This document shows, in pieces, positions 34,442-42,258 of a stretch of DNA of 64,000 nt (position 1 is the first letter of the stretch; each line of letters starts with the position of its first letter). The stretch spans positions 299,326 through 363,325 of the forward strand of contig NZ_FOXJ01000007.1 of the NCBI RefSeq assembly GCF_900115685.1, written 5' to 3'. Under the pieces are notes generated by a model, which was given only the letters and a program-made list of their open reading frames with translations, was not told the DNA's origin and did no database searches. The translations under genes and the position numbers were made by a program. Origin of the DNA: Variovorax sp. 770b2. GTDB taxonomy: Bacteria > Pseudomonadota > Gammaproteobacteria > Burkholderiales > Burkholderiaceae_C.

Positions 34442-35185
34442 ATGACCCCAAAGACCTCCGACCACATCCTCATCGTCGACGACGACCGGGAAATCCGCGA
34501 ACTGCTCACGACCTACCTGGTCAAGAACGGCCTGCGCGTGGTGGCGGTGCCCACCGGCCGGCACATGCGCGCGGCGCTGGAGGAGTCGGGGCCCTTCGAC
34601 CTCATCATCCTGGACCTGATGCTGCCGGGCGAAGACGGGCTCACGCTGTGCCGCGACCTGCGCACCGGCAAGTACAAGGCCACGCCGATCCTGATGCTCA
34701 CCGCGCGCAGCGAGGAAGCCGACCGCATCCTGGGCCTGGAGATGGGCGCCGACGACTACCTGGCCAAGCCTTTTTCGGCGCGCGAACTGCTCGCGCGCAT
34801 CCGCTCGGTGATGCGGCGCACGCGCATGCTGCCGCCGAACATGGGCGCGATCGAGCCTTCGCAGAAGCTGGCCTTCGGCGACTGGCACGTGGACACGGTG
34901 GCGCGCCACCTGCTGGACGACAGCGGCACGATGGTGGCGCTGAGCGGCGCCGAGTACCGCCTGCTGCGCGTGTTCCTCGACCATCCGCAGAAGGTGCTGA
35001 GCCGCGACCAGTTGCTGAGCCTCACGCAGGGCCGCGAGGCGGAGCTCTTCGAACGCTCGATCGATTTGCTGGTGAGCCGCCTGCGCCAGCGCCTGCGCGA
35101 CGATGCGCGGGAGCCGCGCTACATCAAGACGGTGCGCAGCGAAGGCTATGTCTTCGCTTCGGCCGTCGAAGCGCGGGGCGACTGA
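34442..35185 (+). CDS. OmpR-family response regulator
   Basis: A 247-residue response regulator. The receiver domain has the acidic pocket DDD (13-15), phosphoacceptor Asp58 (LIILDLMLPGEDG), the conserved Thr (LMLTAR) and Lys (YLAKPFSARELLARI). The C-terminal winged helix (ALSGAEYRLLRVFLDHPQKV … SRLRQRLRDD … KTVRSEGYVF) is of OmpR/PhoB type, which binds direct repeats with ~10-11-bp period; its own promoter has such a repeat. The kinase at 27186-28547 is the probable partner although ~6 kb away. ATG at 34442 begins just before the first receiver strand. Confidence 0.9.
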   Translation: MTPKTSDHILIVDDDREIRELLTTYLVKNGLRVVAVPTGRHMRAALEESGPFDLIILDLMLPGEDGLTLCRDLRTGKYKATPILMLTARSEEADRILGLEMGADDYLAKPFSARELLARIRSVMRRTRMLPPNMGAIEPSQKLAFGDWHVDTVARHLLDDSGTMVALSGAEYRLLRVFLDHPQKVLSRDQLLSLTQGREAELFERSIDLLVSRLRQRLRDDAREPRYIKTVRSEGYVFASAVEARGD

Positions 35186-35206
35186 ACGCCTCCCCGCGCG
35201 CTTGCT

Positions 35207-36226
35207 TCATCCGGCGCGGCGCGCCGAGAGCAGTTCCCACGTCGCTTCGGCGAATTCCTTCGGTGCCTCTTCGGGCAGGTTGTGCCCGGCGCCTTCGACC
35301 ACGCGGTGCGAGCGCGGTCCGGTGAACTTCGCCGCGGTCGCCTTGCCATCGGTGGCCGGCACCACGCCATCGGCCTTGCCGTCCAGCGTGATGGTCGGCA
35401 CGGCGATGGTGGGCAGCGCCGCGAGCCGGCGCTCGACCTCCGCATACGCCGCATAGCCGTCCGCTGCGCCCAGGCGGTGGCGGTACGAATGGATCACCAC
35501 GTCGACGTAGTCCGGGTTGTCGAACGCGGCGACGTGCCGCGCCAGCGTGGCCTCGTCGAAGCGCCAGTTCGGCGAGTTGCGCAGCCAGATGGTCCGCGCG
35601 ATCTCGCGGCGGTTGGCGACGAGCCCGGCGCGTCCGCGCTCGCTCAGGAAGTAGTGCTGGTACCAGATGCCCGATTCGACCGACGGCGCCACTGGCAGAC
35701 TTGCCTTGGCGATGTCCTGGACGAGGTAGCTGTTGACGGACACGAGGCCTGAAACGCGCTCGGGCCACAACGCTGCAGCGACGCAGGCCGCACGGCCGCC
35801 CCAGTCGTAGCCGGCGAGCACGGCGCGGTCGAGCTTCAGCGCATCCATCAGCGCGATGACATCGACGCCGATGGCGGCCTGCTGCCCCGAACGCGGCGTC
35901 GCGCTGTCGACGAAACGCGTCGTGCCGTGGCCGCGCAGATAAGGAACGATCACGCGCGCACCGCGTGCGGCGAGCATCGGCGCGACCTCGGCGAAGCTGT
36001 CGACCGAATAGGGAAAGCCGTGCAGCAGCAGCACGGGCGGCCCGTCGATGGGCCCCGCTTCGAAGTAGCCGACATCGAGCACGCCGGCCTTGATCTGCCG
36101 GACGGGCCCGAGCTGGAAGGCTGCGCCCGCATGGGCCGGACTCATCGCTGCGAACTGCGCAGCGACGACGCCTGCGGCGGCCGTGGCCAGGAAGCCGCGG
36201 CGGTTGTTGTGGATCTCTTTGAACAT
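35207..36226 (-). CDS. TAT-exported alpha/beta hydrolase (Asp-nucleophile type)
   Basis: A 339-residue protein with a twin-arginine signal (NNRRGFLATAAAGVVAAQFA). Oxyanion motif LLHGFPYS, nucleophile elbow GYDWGGRA with Asp as in epoxide hydrolases and haloalkane dehalogenases, acid region TLDGKADGVVP, and base His in EGAGHNLPEE. It would act in the periplasm. It is the third gene of an operon with the TlpA-like protein (36377-36958) and the small CxC peptide (36247-36375), transcribed from element B. It converges on the response-regulator gene (21 bases apart). Substrate unknown, possibly epoxide or ester. Confidence 0.85.
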   Translation of the reverse strand: MFKEIHNNRRGFLATAAAGVVAAQFAAMSPAHAGAAFQLGPVRQIKAGVLDVGYFEAGPIDGPPVLLLHGFPYSVDSFAEVAPMLAARGARVIVPYLRGHGTTRFVDSATPRSGQQAAIGVDVIALMDALKLDRAVLAGYDWGGRAACVAAALWPERVSGLVSVNSYLVQDIAKASLPVAPSVESGIWYQHYFLSERGRAGLVANRREIARTIWLRNSPNWRFDEATLARHVAAFDNPDYVDVVIHSYRHRLGAADGYAAYAEVERRLAALPTIAVPTITLDGKADGVVPATDGKATAAKFTGPRSHRVVEGAGHNLPEEAPKEFAEATWELLSARRAG

Positions 36227-36246
36227 GGGGGTGCTTTCTTCCCGCT

Positions 36247-36375
36247 TCATGCGCGGGCGCGTTTTCGGGGACCCGCGAACTCGCGGGCCGTGATGCATTG
36301 GCAGTTCACCGGGTTGCGGACTTCGTGCGCGAAGCCACCGGCGAAGAAGAGAAGCGCGAACCAGAGCTTCTTCAT
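36247..36375 (-). CDS. Small exported CxC peptide, 42 residues, unrecognised
   Basis: A 42-residue reading frame lies one base after the TlpA-like stop (TGA-C-ATG), so translation is probably coupled. It begins MKKLWFALLFFAGGFA, a good signal peptide or membrane anchor, and continues with a short tail holding a CxC motif (NPVNCQCITAREF) and a basic end (GPRKRARA). It stops 20 bases before the hydrolase ATG. An AGAGTGAC stretch upstream gives GAG as a possible ribosome site. The placement inside a redox operon and the paired cysteines suggest a real gene. No homologue is recognised from memory. Confidence 0.6.
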   Translation of the reverse strand: MKKLWFALLFFAGGFAHEVRNPVNCQCITAREFAGPRKRARA

Positions 36376-36376
36376 G

Positions 36377-36958
36377 TCACTCTCCGGCAGCAGCAGCAGC
36401 AACCGGCGATGGCGACGGCTCGGCCAGCAGCGCCTGGATCTTTTTCTCGGTCGTGCCGTAGCTGCCTTCGCCGAAGTGCGAATAGACGATCTTTCCCTGC
36501 TTGTCGATCAGGTAGACCGCGGGCCAGTACTGGTTGTTGAAGGCCTTCCAGGTGCCATAGCTGTTGTCCTGCGCCACGGCGTGCTTGATCTCGAGGCGCT
36601 TGATCGCGTCCTGCACGTTCTTGGTCGACTTCTCGTAGGCGAACTCCGGCGTGTGCACGCCCACGACGACCAGGCCCTTGTCCTTGTACTTCGCGTCCCA
36701 CTCCTTGACGTAGGGCAGGTGGTTGAGACAGTTGATGCAGGTGTAGGTCCAGAAGTCGACGAGCACGACCTTGCCGCGCAGTTCCTGCAGCTTGAGCGGC
36801 TCGGAGTTGAGCCACTTGTCGATGTTCTGGAATTCGGGCGCCTGCTGTGCGGTGCCCGCGGGAACTTCGCCACCGGGGGGCGGCGCGGCGAATGTGAGAA
36901 CGGCCACGGAGGCCGCGATCGCCGCAACGGCGAGAACTGCATTGGATCGGATGCTCAT
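36377..36958 (-). CDS. TlpA-like exported thioredoxin-domain protein
   Basis: A 193-residue protein with a Sec signal or N-terminal anchor (NAVLAVAAIAASVAVLTFAA) and a thioredoxin fold with motif CINC (VDFWTYTCINCLNHLPYV), GVHTPEFAYEKS and the cis-Pro in YWPAVYLID. It is very like the central domain of DipZ (25228-27054), for example GKVVLVDFWTYxCINCL and GVHxPEFAxEK in both, so the two may have arisen by duplication or share a reductant. ATG at 36958 follows AAGGAAATCGCC. It is the first gene of the element-B operon. DipZ's CcdA domain is a plausible electron source (inferred). Confidence 0.88.
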   Translation of the reverse strand: MSIRSNAVLAVAAIAASVAVLTFAAPPPGGEVPAGTAQQAPEFQNIDKWLNSEPLKLQELRGKVVLVDFWTYTCINCLNHLPYVKEWDAKYKDKGLVVVGVHTPEFAYEKSTKNVQDAIKRLEIKHAVAQDNSYGTWKAFNNQYWPAVYLIDKQGKIVYSHFGEGSYGTTEKKIQALLAEPSPSPVAAAAAGE

Positions 36959-37008
36959 GGCGATTTCCTTGAAGGAGAGAGAGGGGGGCCTGCGGAAAGA
37001 ACGAGCGG

Positions 37009-37091
37009 ATTGTTCGGCGCGCACGCCCCTTCGGGCCCGCATTGCGTATGCCTATGTGTATGCGGCGCCGACCGAACACACTACGTTTCAC
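37009..37091 (-). promoter_or_regulatory. Promoter element B (TlpA-like operon), shared two-box architecture
   Basis: On the minus strand: GTGAAACGTAGTGTGTT from 37091; then ACACA-TAGGC-ATACG (37059-37045; an ATACA also overlaps two bases upstream); then AACAAT (37014-37009), 35 bases after the last repeat begins. Box 1 to box 2 spacing is 30. The -10 and following bases (AACAATCCG) are identical to element A. Confidence 0.7.
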
Positions 37092-37182
37092 GGCGGGACG
37101 GTTCCCTGCCTCTTTCGGGCGGGACCGGAACTCTCGAACTTGGCCTACAGACACGCGGCAAGCGCGCGCGGATGGTGAAGTC

Positions 37183-37386
37183 ATGACACATCCGATCGAA
37201 CTCATCATCGATGAGCCGGTGCCCGGTTCGTTTGTCTGGCGGCTGTTTGAAACCGATGCGAACGGCACGAACCCCACCGTCCTTCGCAGCGCCTTCGACC
37301 CGGCCGACAGCTACGAGGCCGCACTGGCTTCGGGGCAACGCGCCCTGCGCAGCGAAATACGCAACATCGCCGCCGGCGCGCACTGA
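37183..37386 (+). CDS. Small hypothetical protein, 67 residues
   Basis: A 67-residue soluble protein (MTHPIELIIDEPVPGSFVW…) with an N-terminal strand, a central DANGTNPTVLRSAFDPADSY segment and a C-terminal helix (EAALASGQRALRSEIRNI). It resembles small DUF proteins found in Burkholderiales but no family is named. It is divergent from the element-B operon, with its start about 90 bases from box 1. The codon use and length of the frame support a real gene. The 199 bases that follow, to 37585, hold no other gene. Confidence 0.55.
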   Translation: MTHPIELIIDEPVPGSFVWRLFETDANGTNPTVLRSAFDPADSYEAALASGQRALRSEIRNIAAGAH

Positions 37387-37585
37387 AGCGCGGCGGCATC
37401 GCTATCTCCCCTGTCCTCTTCTGCCGGGGAGGCGCACGTACGCGCATCCGCTCGGGAGGAGCGCGTCAGCTTGTGCTTACGGCTGGTTCACGAGGCGTCC
37501 TACCACCCGCGCGCCGTCGCTTCCTAGGATGTTTTCAGGCGCCGGACCCGATGCCACAACCAACACCGGCGTCAAGGAGATGACC

Positions 37586-38017
37586 ATGCAAAAGTTCCTA
37601 TGGATTTGCGCGACCGCCTCGTGTCTCATGGCGCTTCCGGCGCATGCGCAAACGACCCCGCCACCCGCGGCGACGATGGACCCCGCCATGGCGGAACTCA
37701 AGGCCGGCCGCGACAAGATCGCCGCCGACTACAAGGCCGACAAGGCCGCCTGCGATGCCATGAAGGACAACGCGAAGGACGTCTGCAACGAGGAAGCCAA
37801 GGGCAAGGAAAAGATCGCCAAGGCCGAGCTCGACCAGAAGGTGCGTCCCAGCGACAGCAATGCGCGCAAGGTGGCCGAGGCCAAGGTCGAAGCGGCCTAC
37901 GACATCGCCAAGGAAAAGTGCGACGACCAGAAGGGCGATGCCAAGTCCGCTTGCGTGAAGCAGGCCAAGGCCGAAGAGAGCAAGGGCAAGGCCGACATCA
38001 AGGTGATGAAGAAGTAG
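37586..38017 (+). CDS. Exported Lys/Ala-rich helical protein
   Basis: A 143-residue protein with a signal peptide (FLWICATASCLMALPAHAQ) and a mature part made of long, charged helices rich in Lys, Ala, Asp and Glu (DKIAADYKADKAACDAMKDN, KSACVKQAKAEESKGKADIK). Four cysteines occur as two CDxM/CNxE and CDxQ/CVKQ positions at similar helical spacing, which suggests two internal repeats linked by disulfides. ATG at 37586 follows AAGGAGATGACC, a strong ribosome site. Its last 20 bases overlap the convergent AraC gene. Function unknown; similar proteins are common in Variovorax-type genomes. Confidence 0.7.
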   Translation: MQKFLWICATASCLMALPAHAQTTPPPAATMDPAMAELKAGRDKIAADYKADKAACDAMKDNAKDVCNEEAKGKEKIAKAELDQKVRPSDSNARKVAEAKVEAAYDIAKEKCDDQKGDAKSACVKQAKAEESKGKADIKVMKK

Positions 38018-38921
38018 CCTTCGCGCCCGCACCCTCGCGGAACTGTCTGGGGGTGACGCCGATCAGCTGCCTGAAGCGGCGGCTGAAGTAGTCCGCATCG
38101 CTGAAGCCACACTGCAGCGCGATATCGCCGATGCGGATGCTGGAGGTCAGCAGCAGTTCTTTCGCGCGCTCCAGCCGCCTCTCGGTGACGAGGTCGGTGA
38201 AGGTGCGGTCGGTCTGCTTCTTGAGCAGGTGCGCGAGATAGTTGGGCGACAGCATCGCCGCAGCGGCCGCGTCGTTGAGCGAGATCTCTTCGCCCAGGTG
38301 CTCGCGCACGTAGCGCATCACACGCTGCAGTGCATCGCGCCGCGAACTGCGTCCGCTGTGGCGCGCGGCCTGCTCGAGCAACGGCGCCTCGTGGCGCTGG
38401 CAGGCCAGCGAGATGAGTTGCAGCAAGACGCCGCGGATCGCGCCTGCCGCGCCGAAGCCGCGCTCGCGATTGAGCGCGGAGAGTTCATCGAGCCAGCGCA
38501 GGATGCGCGTGAAGTCCGCCTCGTCGAAAGAGAAGTCGACGTACTCCTGGAACAGGAACGGCGCGAGTTCGGGATGCCGTGCCACGGACACCTCCTCCAG
38601 GTCGAGCGGCTCGACGGCCAGTTCGGGCCAGAGAAAGCCCTGGTCGAAATTCACGATGGCGTAGCGCGCACCCACGGGATGCGGCACCACGTGCACGCGG
38701 TACGGCAGCACGAAGCTCAGGTGCCCCGCGCGGAACGGCCGCACCGCACCGCCGATGAGCTGCTGCCCGCCACCCTCGATGCTCACCTGGATCTGGAAGT
38801 ACTCGTGGCGGTGCGGGCGCGCGAGCACGTCGCGCGCGCCTTCGAAGCGGATGTCGAAGTCGAGATGGTTCGCACGCTCCTGCATGCCGTAGAGGCGGGA
38901 GCTGGACGGGGGAGCCGGCAT
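37998..38921 (-). CDS. AraC-family transcriptional regulator
   Basis: A 307-residue AraC regulator. The N-terminal cupin sensor has HRHEYFQIQVSIEGGGQQ and PYRVHVVPHP. The C-terminal pair of helix-turn-helix motifs is clear: ISLNDAAAAAMLSPNYLAHL and RIGDIALQCGFSDADYFSRR, ending FRQLIGVTPRQFRE. ATG at 38921 begins the frame that lies just before the cupin. It is divergent from the FAH-family gene 147 bases away and probably regulates it. It overlaps the convergent exported-protein gene by 20 bases. Confidence 0.87.
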   Translation of the reverse strand: MPAPPSSSRLYGMQERANHLDFDIRFEGARDVLARPHRHEYFQIQVSIEGGGQQLIGGAVRPFRAGHLSFVLPYRVHVVPHPVGARYAIVNFDQGFLWPELAVEPLDLEEVSVARHPELAPFLFQEYVDFSFDEADFTRILRWLDELSALNRERGFGAAGAIRGVLLQLISLACQRHEAPLLEQAARHSGRSSRRDALQRVMRYVREHLGEEISLNDAAAAAMLSPNYLAHLLKKQTDRTFTDLVTERRLERAKELLLTSSIRIGDIALQCGFSDADYFSRRFRQLIGVTPRQFREGAGAKATSSSP

Positions 38922-39067
38922 GGCGCGATGGTAACGAGGGCCAGGGGGTGGCTTCGAAGATGTCGCTTGCGTCCTGTTTTTGCGTAGATGCGTGCGGCGC
39001 GGCGGCAGTGCGTCATCCCAGAATCGATGGCTCGCTTTCAGACACACCCAGAAGGAGACACAAAGCC

Positions 39068-39865
39068 ATGCCCAACGCATCATCACGTCGCGGCCTCCTG
39101 GCCGGCTCGGCCGCCATGGCCACGGGCGCCATCGCCGGCTGCGCGCTGCCCGCGGGCGCCGCGCGCTCGGCGCCCACGCCTTTCGACGTCGCCGCATCGA
39201 CCGTGCCGATCGTCGGCAGCGAGCAGGTGTACCCCGTGCGCCGCATCTACTGCATCGGCCGCAACTACGCCGCCCATGCGCGCGAGATGGGCTCGGACCC
39301 CACGCGCGAACCGCCCTTCTTCTTCCAGAAGCCGGCCGACGCGATCCAGGTCGTGACGCCCGGCAAGGTGGCCGACCACCCCTACCCCACGCTGACCAAG
39401 AACTACCACTACGAGGTGGAACTGGTCGTCGCGCTGGCCAAGGGCGGCAAGAACATCCCACAGGCCAGCGCGCTCGACCACGTGTACGGCTATTCGCTCG
39501 GCCTGGACATGACGCGCCGCGACCTGCAGCGCGAGATGGGCGACCAGAAGAAGCCCTGGGAAATCGGCAAGAGCTTCGACCATTCGGCGCCCATCGGGCC
39601 GATCCATCCGGTCGCGAAGGTCGGCCATTTCGCCGATGGCGCGATCTGGCTCAAGGTGAATGGCGAGACCAAGCAGAACGCCACGCTCAAGTACATGATC
39701 TGGTCGGTCGCCGAGCAGATCAGCCGCCTGTCGCAGGCCTTCGAGCTGATGCCCGGCGACATCATCTATTCGGGCACGCCCGAGAACGTGGGACCGGTGG
39801 TGCGCGGCGACCTGATCGAAATCCACATCGACGGGTTGCCGAACCTGTCGGTGCGGATCGTCTGA
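39068..39865 (+). CDS. Exported fumarylacetoacetate hydrolase family protein
   Basis: A 265-residue protein. The catalytic domain is FAH-like: YPVRRIYCIGRNYAAHAREM, PPFFFQKPADAI, metal-binding Glu residues in YHYEVELVVAL and Asp in GYSLGLDMTRRDLQ, then SGTPENVGPV. Such enzymes cleave acylpyruvates such as fumarylpyruvate in aromatic breakdown. What is odd is the N-terminus: SSRRGLLAGSAAMATGAIAGC is a twin-arginine leader ending in a lipobox-like AIAGC, so this copy looks exported and perhaps lipidated, whereas family members are cytosolic. ATG at 39068 is 10 bases after AGGAG. Probably regulated by the divergent AraC gene. Confidence 0.83.
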   Translation: MPNASSRRGLLAGSAAMATGAIAGCALPAGAARSAPTPFDVAASTVPIVGSEQVYPVRRIYCIGRNYAAHAREMGSDPTREPPFFFQKPADAIQVVTPGKVADHPYPTLTKNYHYEVELVVALAKGGKNIPQASALDHVYGYSLGLDMTRRDLQREMGDQKKPWEIGKSFDHSAPIGPIHPVAKVGHFADGAIWLKVNGETKQNATLKYMIWSVAEQISRLSQAFELMPGDIIYSGTPENVGPVVRGDLIEIHIDGLPNLSVRIV

Positions 39866-39869
39866 TGGA

Positions 39870-40823
39870 TCACTTGCGCATGGGCGCATCCACCGCGAGG
39901 TGGCGGCCGAAGGCCTGCGTGTCCGCGTAGTCGCGCAGCGCCTGCTCCATCGCTGCGGCGAGGGCGGGGTGCGTGGGGTCGTGCCCCGCGTCCTGCGCCC
40001 ATTGCAGAGTGGCCCGGCCGTGCAGGATGTTCGCGAGTGCCTGCGCGCCTTGCGGTGGGCAGGTGACATCGCGCGTTCCCTGCACGATGAGCGTGGGGAC
40101 CGCGGGTAGCGCCGCGCATCGCTCGAGCAGCGTGGGCGCGCCGAGCCAGCATCCGTGGCTCAGGTAGTGGCTCTGCACGCGGTAGCGCGACACGAGCCGC
40201 TGCAGTGCGGCGCTGTCGATCGGCGGTGCGGCGCTCCCGCCAGACATGTGCTGTTCCCAATCGGACCAGCAGCGCGCAACATCCCGCTGCCGCTCCCACG
40301 TTCCGTGCGCGAAGATGTCCGCGAGCACCGTCGTGATCGGGCATTGCCGGCGCCCTGCTTCGTTCCACAGCACGCGCCATTCGGGGCCACCGTGCCGCTC
40401 GGCTTCGGCGAAGAAATCGTGGACGTCCGAAGCGCGTGCCAGGAACACGTTGCGCAGCAGGAGCCCTGACACGGCGCAAGGCTGGTCCAGCGCATGCAGC
40501 AGCGCCAGCGTCGCGCCCCAGGAACCACCGACCACCAGCCACCGATCGACCTGCAGATGATCGCGAAGGCACCGCAGGTCATCGAGCAGGTCGGCGAGCG
40601 TGTTGTGCGCGATCGACCCTGCGGGCGTGCTCCGGCCCGCGCCGCGCTGATCGGGGCAGATGATGCGGTAGCGCGTGGGATCGAAATGGCTGCGCAGCAG
40701 CGGCGAGCTCCCTGAACCGGGCCCGCCGTGGAGCACCAGCGCAGGCAGTCCCTCCGGATTGCCATGCTCCTCGACATGCAGGACATGGCCGCCGCTCGAC
40801 GGCAGGCGATGGACGATCGTCAT
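39870..40823 (-). CDS. Proline-iminopeptidase-like alpha/beta hydrolase at the end of the pqq operon
   Basis: A 317-residue cytosolic S33-type peptidase. LHGGPGSGSSP is the oxyanion signature of prolyl iminopeptidases, DQRGAGRS follows, the nucleophile Ser is in GGSWGATLAL, and the base His is in DAGHDPTHP. It starts 12 bases after the pqqE stop and on the same strand, so it is probably in the operon. PQQ biosynthesis needs a protease to free the crosslinked Glu-Tyr from PqqA; M16 PqqF/G genes are absent here, so this peptidase might help trim it, but that is speculation. It converges with the FAH gene. Confidence 0.8.
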   Translation of the reverse strand: MTIVHRLPSSGGHVLHVEEHGNPEGLPALVLHGGPGSGSSPLLRSHFDPTRYRIICPDQRGAGRSTPAGSIAHNTLADLLDDLRCLRDHLQVDRWLVVGGSWGATLALLHALDQPCAVSGLLLRNVFLARASDVHDFFAEAERHGGPEWRVLWNEAGRRQCPITTVLADIFAHGTWERQRDVARCWSDWEQHMSGGSAAPPIDSAALQRLVSRYRVQSHYLSHGCWLGAPTLLERCAALPAVPTLIVQGTRDVTCPPQGAQALANILHGRATLQWAQDAGHDPTHPALAAAMEQALRDYADTQAFGRHLAVDAPMRK

Positions 40824-40835
40824 GTGCGAGCCGGT

Positions 40836-42008
40836 TCAGCCGCGCGCATTGGCGTCCGTGCGAAAGACGAGTTCGCCTGCACGCCGCGCACCCGGCACGA
40901 AGCGGATCGGTGTGCCGGCATCGCGCGGGTCCACCGCTGCAGCGACCATCGCCTCGACTTCTGCATGCTGCGGACTCTTCGGGCAGACCGGGTCCGTCGC
41001 AGCCGCATCGCCGGTGAGAAGAAACGCCTGGCACCTGCAGCCGCCGTGGTCCTTCTCCTTGTCTTCGCAGCTTTGGCAGGTGCTGCTCATCCAGCCGGTG
41101 CCGCGATAGGCGCCGAACGCGGGGCTCTCCTGCCAGATCTCGCGGATGGAGTGATCGCGCACGCTCGGAAAGTCGAGCCCCGGCAGCATGCGCGCGCTGT
41201 GGCAGGGCAACGCCACGCCATCGGGCGCGACCACCAGGAACACGCTGGCCCAGCCGGCCATGCAGGGCTTGGGCTTGCCCTCGGCGTAGTCGGGCACGAC
41301 CCAGAGGATCTTCATGCGGCCGTCCAGGCGCGGCCGCTGCTCGTCGACCACGGCTTCGGCGGTGGCCAGCGCCGCGCGCGTGGGCATCAGCATCTCGCGG
41401 TTGCGCCACGCCCAGCCGTAGTACTGCACGTTGGCCAGTTCGAGGAAGTCCGCCTCCATCGACTCGGCCATCTCGATGATGCGGCCCACGTGCGGCAGGT
41501 TGTAGCGGTGCATCACGCAGTTCAGCACCATCGGGTAGCCCAGGTCCTTGATCGTGCGGGCCACGCGCTGCTTGAGGTCGAAGGTTTTCGTCGAACTGAG
41601 GAAGTCGTTGAGTTCACGGCTCGAATCCTGGAACGACAGCTGGATGTGGTCGAGCCCGGCTTTCTTCAGCGCCAGGGCGCGCTGCGGCGTGAGGCCCACG
41701 CCCGAGGTGATGAGGTTGGTATAGAAGCCCAGGTCGTGCGCCGCCGCGACGAGTTCCGTGAGGTCGTCGCGCACCAGCGGCTCGCCGCCCGAGAAACCCA
41801 GTTGCACCGCGCCCATCGCGCGTGCTTCGCGGAACACGCGGATCCACTCGTCCGTACCGAGCTCGTCGCTGTATTGCGTGTAGTCGACAGGGTTCGAGCA
41901 GAAGGCGCAATGCAGCGGGCAGCGATAGGTCAGTTCCGCGAGCAGCCACAGCGGCGGCTTCGCAGCCACTGCGCGGTGTTGGGTGTCAACGGACCCAGTG
42001 GCGTCCAT
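40836..42008 (-). CDS. pqqE: PqqE, radical SAM PqqA crosslinking enzyme
   Basis: A 390-residue radical SAM enzyme that joins the Glu and Tyr side chains of PqqA, the first step of PQQ synthesis. The iron-sulfur motif CPLHCAFC holds Cys30, Cys34 and Cys37; SGGEPLVRDDL and the later CMAGWASVFLVVAP are typical. The C-terminal SPASM cysteines lie in LPCHSARM and SSTCQSCEDKEKDHGGCRCQ. The first 22 bases overlap the pqqD end, so PqqD, its peptide chaperone, is made together with it. Confidence 0.96.
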   Translation of the reverse strand: MDATGSVDTQHRAVAAKPPLWLLAELTYRCPLHCAFCSNPVDYTQYSDELGTDEWIRVFREARAMGAVQLGFSGGEPLVRDDLTELVAAAHDLGFYTNLITSGVGLTPQRALALKKAGLDHIQLSFQDSSRELNDFLSSTKTFDLKQRVARTIKDLGYPMVLNCVMHRYNLPHVGRIIEMAESMEADFLELANVQYYGWAWRNREMLMPTRAALATAEAVVDEQRPRLDGRMKILWVVPDYAEGKPKPCMAGWASVFLVVAPDGVALPCHSARMLPGLDFPSVRDHSIREIWQESPAFGAYRGTGWMSSTCQSCEDKEKDHGGCRCQAFLLTGDAAATDPVCPKSPQHAEVEAMVAAAVDPRDAGTPIRFVPGARRAGELVFRTDANARG

Positions 42009-42258
42009 GGGCCTGCTCCAGGAACTCGATCACATCGGCGCGCAGGTCGGCTTCGCCGAAGGTCCTCTCCAGGTCGGCGACGAGCGCGGCCACGGAGGTC
42101 TTGCCGTCGCAGCGCTTCAAGATTTCCGCTGCCGGCCCGTTCAGCTTGATCATGCCCTCGGGGAACAGCAGCACGTGGCACTGCTGCGCGTCTTCCCACT
42201 GCAGCCGGTACATCGTGGCCAGCGACGGTTGCGCGCTGTCGGTCCATGGCGTGGTCAT
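41986..42258 (-). CDS. pqqD: PqqD, PqqA chaperone for PqqE
   Basis: A 90-residue protein that binds the PqqA peptide and presents it to PqqE. The family block YRLQWEDAQQCHVLLFPEGM followed by KLNGPAAEILKRCDGKTSV is plain. The ATG at 42258 overlaps the pqqC stop (ATGA) and its own end overlaps pqqE by 23 bases, so the three genes are tightly coupled. Confidence 0.93.
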   Translation of the reverse strand: MTTPWTDSAQPSLATMYRLQWEDAQQCHVLLFPEGMIKLNGPAAEILKRCDGKTSVAALVADLERTFGEADLRADVIEFLEQAHGRHWVR

